Below are positions 1 through 12,828 of a stretch of DNA of 64,000 bases, piece after piece. Both the position numbers and the translations under genes were made by a program. The stretch is from Carallia brachiata. Its lineage: Eukaryota > Streptophyta > Magnoliopsida > Malpighiales > Rhizophoraceae. The notes beneath the pieces were generated by a model, which worked only from the letters and a program-made list of their open reading frames with translations, ran no database searches and was not told the DNA's origin. The stretch's first letter is position 1, and every line of letters starts with the position of its first letter. The stretch covers positions 628,689 to 692,688 of the forward strand of contig JADCRB010000065.1 of the NCBI GenBank assembly GCA_021464245.1. The letters are read 5' to 3'.

Positions 1-586
1 GAAAAACAGGGATTGCTAATAAGTTCGAGGAAATTGAAACTAGTCTCAATACCTCAACAAAAAAGGGGGAAGTATCCAAACAGCAGTTGATCGCGAGCTA
101 GTAAATGAGGTCATAAAGATTTATCCCTATAACAGTAGACGCGACCCAGGCTTCAGGTCGGCCCAACCCAGGCCCAGCCGAAACTGGAGAGCAGGCCAAT
201 CCAGTTACAGTTTTTTCACCAATCAGGACATGGTAACCGGACCGGCAGTTGAACTGCCCGCAAACAGCCAATTTGAAACAACCTTTCACAGATTTGAAAA
301 TAATAATAATAATAATAAAACATGGGCAACTTAATTAAGGATTATATTTGAACTTTGTATTTATTTAACTAGAACCAAACTGAAATCAGAACCAAAATCA
401 GAAACATAACTGTGCATGATTTAGAATCGTAACTGGCGTGCCCGACCATGGGCCTGTCACAATTCAACCCCTTCATGGTGCCATAACTGGCAGTTTGAAC
501 CAGGAACCCTAACTGGGCCAGGCCGGGGTTAAGTCTACATAACAAGGCACGTTTAATCTCAAGCAAGGACAAAATGCAAAACCTAC
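1..586. repeat. Intron 10 of the DAK gene, with a GC-richer repeat-like island
   Basis: This stretch should lie within the DAK intron that follows exon 10 (donor GT at 586-585). I find no next DAK exon here. Two GC-rich patches, about 140-290 and 430-545, carry phrases such as GGCCCA, AACCGG and CAGTT on both strands, unlike the AT-rich intron around them. A short AAT run lies near 299-317. It looks like an inserted repeat, but I cannot assign a family or see clean termini. Confidence 0.35.
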
Positions 587-1948
587 CCATTGATCATGAG
601 AACCACACTGCTTCCCCGCGTAATTGGAACATAGTTAGTTTCCTGAAAACAAATAAATGATATAACTGAGGATGTAAATAACATATGGGCTTGCCAGCCA
701 CAGAGATATGTTCTCGGCAGATTGTAGGGGCTAGACTTAAAGACTTGATGCAAAAAGGTGGCAACATCTATTCCTTAAAGAAACGCTGAGCATCTGATAA
801 GTAGATTATGATGCTTAGCCTTAAAATTTTAATGCATACCCGTGACAAAATCTGTTTTAGAACGTGAGAAACCACCACCTCGATGGGCTGAAGGTCCACA
901 ACAGCAGCGCCAGGTTCACCATGCTACCACAAAGAAATAGACAGCTAATAAGGGAAGTGCGCAGCATTAATTTAAAGAATCAGCACCATAATCATGACAT
1001 TGCGTTGTATAACAATTTAGTAAACTTTAAATCCTTCACCACATATGATTCACCTAGCTAAAAATACAACATGCTCATTGCACTTCAATTTATAAAAGAT
1101 AGCTCACAATTCCAAGACCAAGTTCCATTTTTCCGGGCCCAAACGATCCGATGTGACGTGGCCAGGCAGTGTGCAAACCGATAATGCAACACCCATTGTT
1201 CCAATCACTTCAGATGCATGTCTTGCTTCTGCTGCAACCTCAGAAAGAGAAAGCCCGGCAGCAGCGGCAGCTCCAGCAACCTTTACAAGGGGGAAAAGAT
1301 GTCACAGGAAAGCAACCATGGAGCCAAAAGGTTGTTTATTCAAGATTCTCTCTCTCTCTCTCTCTCAAGGTGACCAAATTCAAATATCTACCCACTTCAA
1401 ACACCCCCTAAATTTCAAGCACATACAAAACATAAAAAAGATGCACAAAAGATGAGAATAGCATAAAAAAACATGCTTTTGTGATTTGGCAACAGTACCC
1501 AGAAAATTTCTTCTTTGCAACCAATGTCCATGTAAGTTACTTCTTCCACTATACTTAACAGTAATATCAACATTTTCCAGACCAGTGCTTAAGTGCATGG
1601 TTGAAAAGACTTCTACTTCTTAATGCAGAAGTTTGCACCATTTCAATTCAAACTTATGAAAATGAACTTTGCAGATATAGAGAAGAGGTCAGTAAAATGG
1701 TATTGAAGTATCTCATATTAGTATAAAATTGGCTGACAAAAGTTGTGGCCACGATGAATACTTGGATAAGATGGCCGCAAGAACTCCAAGATAAAAACAT
1801 CATTTGTAGAGTTGAACAGAGCAAAAAGGAAAAGATAACAACATGAAAGGATCTAGAATGCACAAAATTAGTAACTATAACCCAAACCTCTGGAACATGG
1901 GTCTTGGCAGGAGGTGCAAGAAGTGCAGTTTGGGCCGGGGGGGGCGGG

Positions 1949-1982
<34 letters not shown>

Positions 1983-3131
1983 AGAGAACCTTGTGAACTA
2001 GAATAGTGCCTGCCAAACCTCTTCGTCCAGCTATACCCCGAGGTGGAGGTAAAGCACAATCATCTCCAACGATTACTGTCTGCAAAAGCAAGTACAGTGA
2101 TTATTCTTTGATTCCATGATCTCAAACACACTGCATTAAGGAAGAAGTCTAAATGAAAAATTACCTCTATATTATAACCTTCAGATTTTGCTTGCTCAGC
2201 AGCCAAACCAAAATTCAAACGATCACCAGTATAGTTCTGCAACATCCAGATTATACTCAATCATCCCAGAAACAAAGCTGCATTGATAAATCTTAATAGG
2301 GTGTTGAGCGTTCAATTGAAACAAATCATGGTTCTTCCTCATTGTCCCTCGCCAAACCCCACACCCACCCACCCCCCCCAAGTTTTTCTTAGGTGGGAAA
2401 GGTGTGCAGGGGGGTTTGGTTTGTTGGTTTCGTTGTCCTTGTCACTCTTTTAAAGGTATGCAAAGGGTACATAATGTCCACAGTCCGTATCTTTGAGGTG
2501 ATTAGCTAATTCTCAAAATAACATTACCTTGACAACCAAAAGACAACCCTTGGGACCAGTTACAGCTCGGATGCCCTAAAATTAGACAATGTCAGCATAC
2601 AGCTACTTTGAAAGGAAAAGGGCATTAATAACTGATGGAATGAATACTTATTCAAATGAAAATCTAAATTGAAAACATACAGCTAGAATTGAATCAACAT
2701 TTGGAGAGGCAAAAATGTCTCCACATATAGCAGCTGTGAGCATCCCTTCTCCAACAAATCCAGCATGCGCAGGTTCATGCCCACTTCCTCCCCCTTTTCC
2801 GTGCGACATATAACCAGAACAAAGTGTCATTCACAACACAATAAATGGTGGGAAAGCACTAAATCAGAATAGCAAGGACAAACAATACAATAATTTTATA
2901 TGCCCACATTACAATCCATATGTGAATTAATGATAAATCTACTGGGAGCAAGCCATTCGGAGGTCCAATAGACTCGGCCACAAGAACAGATTTTTAAGAA
3001 AAAGCTCTTCTATTTATGCGCATGCTCACAAATCCTGACAAATTACTACATAAATATACACCCATGTCTGCATGCACGTGTCGGAACTGTAATTCAACTA
3101 CCATTGTTTTTAAAAGATATTGAACACTCAC

Positions 3132-3169
<38 letters not shown>

Positions 3170-4474
3170 GGAGAGTTTTTTTCAAGTTTACATCAACTTC
3201 AAAGCCTTACACTTAATTTAACTGATTTTCCAATCCATATCTTTTGACGATATCAAGCACTGTTTCCTTCAGAAGAAAAATGATCAGAGTACCAATAGCA
3301 TCCACAATTGTCTATCATCCAAAGCGTTGTCACAAAGAAGCATCCAAATCTTCAATGACAGCATGATTATATCAAGAGTTTCGAGTTTGAACATCAAAAT
3401 GAAGCTGTGTTCACAAACCTGATATTACTGCAACCTTATCATATGTAGTACTTGACACATCAGCACGTAATACCACCTTCACCTACATCACCACGAATTG
3501 AAAAAAAAACACAATTAATTGCAACTTTAATTGCATAAGGCCTACATATAATTTTACATATCCATATTGTTCGACAAGCCAGAGACCTCAGGAAATCCAT
3601 CCAAATATTGCAGCCCCGGATATGTTTCCACAAGTCCCTCAATAAACTCAGTCACCACATCTGCAGCAATCACAATCAAGACAGGGACAAATGAAAACAC
3701 CGCTTACATTATTTTTCAGTTATCTTTTTGTTCTGACAGCCAAGAAAAAATAAAGAAAGCTATAGGTAAGAATGACAATTAACCCGAATATAACACAAAC
3801 TTTCTCACGTATAAGGACCAAAAAAAAAAACTAAGAATAGGGACTCCAATACATGCCTACCACAAATCCTCCATTGAACACCTTCAGCCTTTAGACTAAT
3901 GCCAATTTTTTTTTTTTTTTTTAAATGATCCAACCCAGAGAAAACCTAAGTGGGTCCTCAAAAAAACAACAAGAACTTGTGATTAAAACAGTCTTTTGAT
4001 TCCCAAACAAAAAAAAGAATTATTTCCTATTCCCAAGATCATCCCCATTTCAACAAAAATCAGTTCATGTTCGAAGATGGAAGCAAGGCAATCAAAGATA
4101 GCCATTTGAATCGTCCTTTCCTCCCACATTCTTCTCTTTCGTTTAAACAGACACACCCAAAAGAAAAAAAATCCCACATAATTTCCAACTTTTAATTTTT
4201 TAAAAAAATAACATAAAAGAGAGAACAAAGATTTCATCATCTTCTTCTCGGTATCTCATAAATCAAACGGAGAAAAAAAAAACAAAAAAAATGAAAAAAA
4301 AAAAAAAAGGAAATGGAAAGTACGGCAACTAAAACCGATACCCAGACAAAACCCCCCCAAAAAAAAAAAAAGTTAAAAAAGGAAATAGACGCAGAGAATG
4401 AAATGCAAGAAAAAGAAAGAAACAAAAATGCGACCGTTGGGATCGTTGATGAGCTTCTTCCCTTGAGCAGCCAT
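587..4474 (-). CDS. DAK: Dihydroxyacetone kinase (DhaK domain), 5' portion, with apparent frameshift
   Basis: ATP-dependent kinase that phosphorylates dihydroxyacetone (glyceraldehyde in some enzymes). Exons read on the minus strand: 4474-4435, 3660-3587, 3482-3419, 2793-2681, 2575-2528, 2236-2165, 2079-1990, 1280-1108, 923-840, 642-587. All have GT-AG borders and consistent phases except exon 8. The start ATG at 4474 gives [13 protein letters not shown], the family N-terminus. DhaK motifs follow: [33 protein letters not shown] and HGEPGAA. The His of HGEPG, the first residue of exon 9 (about residue 226), aligns with the covalent substrate-binding His of DhaK. Only about 271 codons are visible; the rest of DhaK and the DhaL domain lie beyond the left edge, because intron 10 runs off the window. 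Exon 8 is 173 nt where 174 is needed. One base is missing near 1133-1141, and exon 9 then stops early. It is either a pseudogene lesion or an assembly error. Confidence 0.9.
1348..1366. repeat. (TC)n microsatellite in DAK intron 7
   Basis: A run of about nine TC units in the intron upstream of exon 8. A simple repeat, likely length-polymorphic. Confidence 0.85.
1937..1983. repeat. G-run plus (GA)n microsatellite beside DAK exon 7 donor
   Basis: A G-rich tract runs directly into about fifteen GA units. On the gene (minus) strand this puts a long CT tract only a few bases after the exon 7 donor at 1989-1988. Confidence 0.85.
3137..3168. repeat. (GA)n microsatellite in DAK intron 3
   Basis: About sixteen GA units between exons 3 and 4 of the DAK gene. 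Confidence 0.85.
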
Positions 4475-4516
4475 AACGAACGACGTCGCTTCAACAATCT
4501 AAACGATGACCCAGAA

Positions 4517-4571
4517 GAAGAAGAAGAAGAAGAAAAAAATGAAAAATGGGTGAAAATGGGTGAAAGAGCGT

Positions 4572-4597
<26 letters not shown>
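4517..4597. repeat. (GAA)n and (CA)n microsatellites in the DAK 5' leader
   Basis: A GAA run (about 4517-4535) and a CA run of about thirteen units (about 4572-4597) lie 40-125 bases upstream of the DAK start ATG, probably in the 5' UTR or proximal promoter. Confidence 0.8.
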
Positions 4598-4602
<5 letters not shown>

Positions 4603-4760
4603 GAACTCGAGAAATGTCAAGCCTACAGTAGACGTTGTTGGCCAGGTGGGGCCCTCTATTTTTTTTCCCCACTTTTTTTCTTGGCTTTTCTTATCTTTTA
4701 AGTTTTCTTTTTAGGATAAACCACAGCCTGGAAAGAGCAGACTTCCCAACACACGTAGAC

Positions 4761-5012
4761 CATGTTTGGAGTGCTTTCTTCAGGTGAAAAAAGAAAAAAA
4801 ATTTATTTATTTTTTTATTTATTTTTAATTTTTTTATTTATGTAAATAATTTATTTTTTTATCATTTTTTTTTCACAAATTATTATTTATTTTTTCTTTC
4901 TCTACACTTTCTTTTTTTCATTTTTTCCTACTTATTGCATCAACTTATTTTTTTCACCGTAATCGTTTTCTTTTCCTACCTTCCTCCACCTTTCCACAGC
5001 ATTCCAAACACG
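4761..5012. mobile_element. Candidate AT-rich MITE with TGTTTGGA-type ends
   Basis: The left end carries ATGTTTGGAGTGCTTTC and the right end, reversed, GGCGTGTTTGGAATGCTGTG. The arms share an imperfect inverted TGTTTGGA-TGCT core, and the interior is almost pure A/T. No target duplication is obvious, so the boundaries are approximate. Confidence 0.4.
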
Positions 5013-6130
5013 CCAGTAGAGACTACCATTGATTCAGTTGGAAATTGGAATTTAGTAATCTAATTGTAATTAAATACAAAATTCAACAGATAATCCTGCA
5101 AAATAGTTCAACGATAATTAACATTGCATCTGTGTTACTAACCCTTGAACCGTTGAGTTTTAATTTTCGGGTAAGACGAATCGACCATTAGGTTTGCATC
5201 TTGCTCTTTTTCTTTTTCTTTTTAGGAAAAACTAAGAGAATACGAAAAATGGCCATAGAGTGACTTCATGTATGAAAAAAAAATTAAAAATTAAGATTTA
5301 AGATTAAATTAAGTATGTTTAGAATAATATTAAATATGTTTAAGATTTAATTTTGAAAAATTATTAATTTTTTCATACCTATGACCACTCAAAGACAATC
5401 TAATATATTCCCTATTTGGACCCTATAATAATCTGTGACTAATTGTTAGCTGCTAAAATGAAGAAACTATGTTTTACACCTTAACTAAATCTAGCAAGAA
5501 CACAACGAAAATCTTTTTACAAAATTTTATAAAAAATTTTAAATTTTAAAATAATATTTAATAAAAGATTTAGTTTTAAAAAATAAAAATAAACAAAAAA
5601 ATCAATTTATAAAAAATCGTAAAAACAATTTCCTATTATATATCCCTGCTTATTGCGCAAATATGTGGAGAGTTAAGAGAAATGAAAAGCTGCATAACAT
5701 AAAATAGTTTCCATTAGTTTCACACATGCCCCCACAGTACACAAGATAAACATTACGCTACGGCGTCGCTTCTATTATCGTTGCCAATCCTCTTTTGACT
5801 TTTTCTTTTTCTCTTCTAAGTAAAAAAGTAAGTACCAAAAATTTTTTATCCAAATTTTTATGTAAAAAAATTTCTATCTAATTACAATGAGATCTTATTT
5901 TTTATAACTATAATGATAAATTTTTACTATAAAAAAATAATATATTTTTTATTATAAAAAATATCATATTAATTATAAAAAATTAAAATTTCATTACAAA
6001 GTACAAACAAACAAAATTTTGACCAAAAAAAGAAAAACACTTAACGAGGCTTTCTTTTTCTCTATCCCCCCCCTAGGCTCCGGGCTTCGGGAAAGACTTT
6101 ACGAATCATTTCGGAAGAACCGAGTTTAAG

Positions 6131-6397
6131 GCCGTGTTTGGATATTTTCTAAGGAAAAGGGAAAGAAAAAGAAAATTTTAAAATTTTCTACTCATTTTCT
6201 TTTCTATTTATTTTCTATCAATCCAAACAATTATCTTTTACTTTTTCTCTCACAAATTACTATTTATTTTCTTTCTCACAACTTTCTAATCATTACTTTT
6301 TTTTAATCATATTATTATTATTACTATACTATTTTTTATTCATTTTTTTTTCTATCCATTTTCTTCTTAAATTCTCACTATCCAATCACAATCACAG
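6131..6397. mobile_element. Candidate AT-rich MITE, same family as 4761-5012
   Basis: Left end GCCGTGTTTGGATA; right end reversed contains GATTGGATAGTGAG. Purine-rich on the left, pyrimidine-rich on the right, as expected of an imperfect foldback. Boundaries are approximate. Confidence 0.35.
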
Positions 6398-8291
6398 CAT
6401 AAGAGTTTGATTATTTGGCCATACGGAGACCTCTGAGATTTAGACAGTCCCGATTGCTGTCAATTCAGTGCTCGAGTAAAAGGTAAGCTTGAGAAAAATT
6501 AAAATTAAAATTTATATCATTTTTTTGCACCATTCGAGCAGTTTAATCTTCCATTTTGCTTTCAGTCGGAAAAACAAATTTCTGTTGAACTTTCCCCTTT
6601 TGAAAGTACCTGCTTGACAAAACATATTAAACTAAACTTCGAGCCCTTTCTCATGAGTGGTTAATAAATTCTCTTCCACCAAAATTAAGAAACTGGTAAG
6701 CCGTAGAGAAAATGCCTTGAGCCAATGTCTAGGTACCTGAGGACCACACTAGAGCCGTGACCCGAGAGCGGATTCCACACTGGTAGGTGGACAGGAGACG
6801 GGCCATCTCAAGGTTTGGTAAATGAAAGAGGCAAAAAGATTGTTATCTCTCTAGTGGTTCCTTTTTGGACGGGGATGCAAATGCAGAGTAGCAATTTCAT
6901 GCTTGAAGCGAAACATCTCCATCTTGGCATCATGTCTTTTACGGTAACAACTAGTTCAACAAGGATGAATGTTGTATCGCAATGTCCCGTTCAGTCTCGG
7001 ATTGCTTTTGTTCAAAGTTAAACCATAATCCAAGAATTCAACGCTCTCCCAGCTAGCAGACTTGGCAGATCAGATATACTGAATGCTTATATATCATTTT
7101 AAGAAGAAATTAATGAAATCAATTGTTCTTGTCCTCCAGCTCCTAAATGGAGGATGGAGATCGCGACATAAGTACTGCAGTTATCTCTCAACTGCACTCA
7201 ATGAGTAGATACTGAAAGTGTGTCATCATTCGCTCTTCATAACTGTCTTGGGTTGCGGAGTTCTGATCTGGGTTTTGCAATCTCCACAAATATTACCCTG
7301 CCATCCAGAAACTAGAAGAAAATGGTTTTGTGGGAATCAGAATCCTGTAAGACACCTTAGATCATAAATTTAAAACAAGGAAATCAACTCAGATGCTGAA
7401 ATAGTTAACACATAATTATGTATCAGAATAAAGAACACATGGAGAGCTGACAACTTGGACCACAATAAATAATTTTGTTAAGCCCTTACAGTTTTGTGGT
7501 GCACCGTCAAACCGCATTGTGTAGAAAACAAGGGCATAATAGTGACCATCCACTTCATCAGAGCATAAAATCACATTATAGACTAGGCTCATATATTTGT
7601 AATAGGACCGATTCCTGCTTGTTCATTCATTGTCCTAAAATGCCATACATGAGTTCAGCATCCTTTAGATTCTTATTGCAGGTAGGTTTGAAAATCTGAG
7701 TAGGCATAACGGCATTTTATGATCCACTGCAATGGAAAATTTGTTTGGCATAAAGGCATTGCTAAAGCAAGAGAACAAGCTCCTTACAATATGTCGGCTA
7801 AGCAAGGAGATGTTAAAGATCCAAACAGAAAAGTCAGCTAGAAAGACTTACTCCAGGCCACAAGTTAAATGGTTAACAAACGAAGGTGGTGGAAATATTA
7901 GATACATCTAGGACAACTAAAAAGCATTTGCAACTCGTGGGAAACCCGTATGTGAAAGCATAATTGCTGCTATGCAGGCAGGAAATTGAGAGCTGTTAGG
8001 AAAATACAAGAATTGACAGCATCTGCCATTTTCCTAATGTGATATCACTTTCTTTATCCACTTGTGTGGCATAGACCCATTTGAGATAATATTACCCCAC
8101 CATCAACTTATCGTCTATTCTCTATTTTACGTCAAAGCTGGTATCTAATACTATGACCCCCACATATGAAAATCATAAGCAATTTCAAGTTATATGTACG
8201 AATATGATTTGCAGAAATAATGACAGACTGTACATACCTTGCCGTGCATTCCCTGAATAGCTTTCTGAGATTCCTCCTCAGTTGCATATCG

Positions 8292-8915
8292 TGTTGTAAA
8301 TTATTATTATATTTTAAAAGGTTAATTATCACGTATATGACTTGGTCAAACTAGTCGTTATATGACCGTTGGACTAACCGTTTTATGACCGTTGAACTAG
8401 CCGTTATTTGACCGTTATTTAGCCGTTACTTGTTATTATGTATTTAACTGTTACTAGCCGTTATAATTTATTGGAAACTTTATTCTTACTTATGAGACAT
8501 AAAACTATACCTATTATAAAAAGACCATCCATCATCTTTCAAGTGGCTATGAGAAGTGTGAGAATATTTTCTCCTTAATCTATACATGAGAGGCTTATGC
8601 TGCTGGTTTAGTCTAGAAATGAAACTGTTTCTGTCACCTCACTATTTGAAGTGCACATTAGTGGGAAGGTCTGTCGTATCCTGGGAGGATAGCCGCTGCG
8701 ACCTACTGCACTGGACTACAGTCTACGGGGGCGGAAACTATCCTTAAGGACAGTGCATATGCACGCTTCAGACATGATATCCTTTTCTTCTTTAATTTTA
8801 TTTATTTATTTAGTAATGTGTATTTATATATTTCATTGATTGTTCAACATCGTTAACTTTGTTCTTAATTTATTTATCTAAATTTTATATCTATTTTTAT
8901 TGATAATTTCCAACA
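8292..8915 (+). repeat. 5' LTR of the Copia-type element
   Basis: 624 bp, TG...CA ends. Its U3 holds a cluster of CCGTT motifs (about 8350-8465). Immediately after the LTR comes TTCTTAAGGATAG, which is not the common Met-tRNA primer site. Confidence 0.93.
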
Positions 8916-11879
8916 TTCTTAAGGATAGTTTCGATGTTAGAATCATTTGCTTGTGATGTCTATTCTTAAATAAGCTCATTGTTGGTGGAGTAAATCCCGA
9001 TTTCTTAAATTTTCTATCTCGGTGTCTTTTGTTAATTGATGTATATGAACTTTGGGTTAGATATGACAATGCATGCCTTTAAAAATTTTCAATCTTGAGC
9101 ATGCTATTATGTGTGTATAGATGGAATCGATAGTCTGTGAGAATAATATTTTGAATTAGACAATGCAATTTTTTTTTCTTCGTGTGCCTTGTCCTTATAT
9201 GAGAAGGCTCATCTCAACTTGTTTTTAATTTTTGTTCATTCTATTGCATGGCCAAGCATTGTTGTGTCTCTTATGCAGCTTCTAAAATTTCATATTATCC
9301 ACATCATCAATCCTTGTTGGCATCTATAATTTCTTGCTTTCCGTTTTTGTATTATAGGTTTCTCTTATGTTGTCTAGTTATTGATGTTGGTTTTAGACAA
9401 TCAAATTTATTATTTAAGGACAAGATGGATGACTGGAATGTAACATCAATTCAACACTATATTGTTTATCTGGATGATCAAGATAATTTTTGTTAAATTA
9501 GAAAAATCTTTGTGCTAGCTTGAGACTTGAAATGTGCAGTAGAACTTTTCTTGCTTTCCAAATTGGTTATTAAGGTTTAGGCTTCTTTTTAACTCATGAA
9601 TGGTGATACGTTGTCCTATATAAAGGCCAGTACTTGGAAGAAATCTAAAAGGAATTTTTTTTTTTTGGCTCTTAAATCTGAGTCATTGCTTTTGATATCT
9701 ATAAATAGACTTTTGCATGGCATGTCTCTGCTTATATGTTACTTTGTGAGCATTTGTTGTTAAGCATTAGTTGTTCTGATAGCTTTTGTTAGGATGGAGA
9801 TTTAATGTCCGTTGACAAAATTATTTTGTTGGCATTGGAAACCATTGTTAGGTGTTGTTGTTTGCCTAGTGATATTCCATGCTTAAGAGTTTGGTGCTGG
9901 TGGAGTAATCACAAGCCATAAAAGGCCAATAGTTGGTCTTAATTTCATAGTGAAATTGATGCCAACGCAAGGACATGAAATTGGCTTATTTCGTTGAGTA
10001 TCTTCATTTATCAAAGTGTGGTCTTTTGAATCGAGGGACCAGGTAAGTTTCTAAATTTTTCAAACAGAACATGACCATCATGACTTGCTTTGCTTGAATT
10101 TGGGGCATATCTCCTAACTTTAAAGTTTGAAACATGTGAAGAATGTCTCTGTCGTATATCAAAGAATGCCTAAAAATTATATTGCATGATAACAGTAAGA
10201 TTGTTGGCACATTGGGAAAATTGGGCTTTTATCCATTTGTTGTTTGACACAATCACATGTGCATGTGATTTCTTGATTGATAGCATGAATATTGGGCTAT
10301 CTTTATTGTTAAAAAAATATATATATATATTTTGTCTCGCTAATACGAAATGCATTCGTCCAATTTGAAGGAGCACTACATATATATTTCTTAGTTGTTT
10401 GGGTCTAGTATGCTCACACGGGCTATATCCACAATAAAGTGTAAAAGGGAATTTTATTTGTATAATTTATATCTAGTTTTTCCTTGGTTGATTGGTTCTC
10501 TGTAAGAAACAAGGTATATGATAATGAGAAAATTAATTGATTTTGTTTAGACAAAACAATACGAGTTTCATGTCTAATTCAGAAGAGCAAAGGTAATAAT
10601 TTTGCTGATATTCTTAATTCTTTGTGACTTTTGTAGTTGGCAACAAAAAAAAAAAAAGATACTAATATTGGTTGTATGTGGATGTTTTGAAGCTATTGAA
10701 CTAGGTACAGATGATGGATATAAATACAATGGTTATTTGGAGGCCTATATTGCCAGTCGTCAAGATAGCTCGACTAAAAGGGACTACAACACCAATGCTT
10801 GCTGCAATGGCACTCTATCAATGCTAGAGCTTGTGTGTGAACTTGTCAAGTCCAGTCCAATAGTCGAAAGTAAAGGCCAGAATATAAAATGATCAAGGAA
10901 AAAGAGAAAGTAGCATTCAAGGGTAGATGCAATTATTTAACTGCAATCAGGTACGTGGATTGAGAAGACTATGGTAACATCTCAAATTAATTTCTTATGA
11001 GAGAATGAGAATAAGTTTTGGTGAAGGCATTTAGTCATTTGAATTACTGCCTACTTGACTCTTAAAACAAGGGTAAAATCCAACACATTTTATTTTTTGA
11101 AGACATACTCTATAATTGCTTGCAGTTTCAATATTGTGTAGAGAGTAATGCTTATTTGAAAAGCAGTTTGAAGTGATTTGAAGCTGAGGTTTAACGTATT
11201 TAAGCCTTGCAAATATTCTCTGCCATGTTATGCTAATTTTATTGTAAATTCTTGCAACCCAAAGGGTAAAGATAAAATAAAGATAGCATTTATCAATGGA
11301 GGCTTGGAATTGAGTGAACTGATCCAGTAATTTGCAACGAACAAGCTAGGCGAACCTATTAAATAGGAGACTAATTATATAGTTGGGTGGTTTCCTAAGT
11401 ACATGACTTGCTGGGATTATTGACTAACAATTTTGATTGGTTCATTGAACTTGTTGAATTGTTGGGTTTGTCCATACAAGCTGACAAGGTTGGAATAGCT
11501 CGCTGCCACTATGGATTGGCTTCTGAGAAATTCTTGCAATTGTATCTTACGGAAAAAAAAAAAATTGCATCTATATATTTGAAGCTGAAGCACAAGCATA
11601 CGAGATTCCTATTGCTCCTAGATCATGTGAAAAGGTAATGTTAAGAGGTATTACTATTTTTATTGATGCACCAGTGATTTATGGGTTGGAAAAATTTTAT
11701 TTCCATGCGGGGGCTCTGTTTAGAAAATTTGATGGTGATAGTGTTTTACTACCATTTTATAAAATTATTCACTCTGAATCATTTGAGAGATATCATGAAT
11801 TATGATATATTTTGTGATGAATACTCGTATTAAAAGAGTATAACGATATTAACTGAATTTTTATTCAGATGAGACAAAT

Positions 11880-12330
11880 CTATTAAATGAATTTGAGTTC
11901 ACCTTTAAAGGTGAAGTGGTAGCATGGTTCACCATGAATTTCGAGTTTATAGCCTTTGAGATGGCTAATGTGGAGGCGAATTGGCTAAGAATGAATATTT
12001 CATTCTGTGTGAAACCGACATTATGAGTGTCGATGATCTGTGTAAGCCAAGCCTGTATTGCTCATACAAAAAGCAAATTGAATAGTTGAAGAGTAGACAT
12101 ATTTGTCTAGCTCGGGAGATAGCTGAATAAGCTGTAAGTAATAAAGTGATCACTTGATTTCGTGGTCAGAGAAGAAATTGACTGATCCTCTGACTAAGCT
12201 ATTAAGCAAAATGCTTGTATATATATTGAAAAAAAAATCGAGGGGAATGAGACACATGCCTATGGAGAAATGGTCAAGAGTGATGGAAACCCAACCTATG
12301 TGATAGGAGATCCCTTGAAGTAGGTTCATA
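11880..12330 (+). pseudogene. Decayed Copia RNase H / pol C-terminal remnant
   Basis: Conceptual translation in shifting frames gives phrases typical of the Copia RNase H region and of the tail downstream of it (SRGM-like, GNPTYVIGDP). Stops and frameshifts break it throughout. It supports assigning the element to Copia rather than Gypsy. Confidence 0.6.
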
Positions 12331-12828
12331 TGGGTAATAACAAATCACTGATTGACCTTGTGAGCACTATCAAATTATAAAGTCTCTTCCTATGGTGTAG
12401 ATAGTGCGAAAATTCCGATGTTTGAGGTTGAGTAATATGCTCTTAATGAATTCTATATCCCTTATGGGTGGTGTGTTACCGGAATGCACACTTGATAGAA
12501 TCAACTATATGAGAGTAGAGTGAGGCCGCTCCTATGAGATTCTAGGTAAGATCTCTAGAGCTCTCATGAAAATAAACCAGGCGTGCGCAAGGCCTAACAG
12601 CGCCCAATCGCGTTAAACAGTATAGTCTTAGAGAATATGATACGGTGACAAGTTCACTATTATTCATAAAGAAGTTATGGTTCATAGAAATTTTTATTTC
12701 ACCATACTTCTGAATATTAAAACTTGTTCTCCTAATTTTTGGTTCATAGCCCAAAAGGCACCAAAAATAATGTGTTATATTCTCGTTGATTAATCCAGCA
12801 GTATTAGCCTTTTAAAATAGCGGGGGAT

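Larger units (their letters stand above)
4598..7236. other. AT-rich intergenic region between DAK and the ORRM6-like gene
   Basis: No gene recognised. It holds two AT-rich inserts with TGTTTGG-type ends (see 4761-5012 and 6131-6397) and long A/T runs. The last several hundred bases before 7237 probably include the 3' UTR of the ORRM6-like gene. Open frames here are short and match nothing I recognise. Confidence 0.5.

Noticed and set aside
4237..4714. Open frames on both strands around the DAK start (127 and 133 codons)
   Set aside because: They run through GAA, CA and A-rich simple repeats and overlap the DAK first exon and leader; composition, not coding, explains them.
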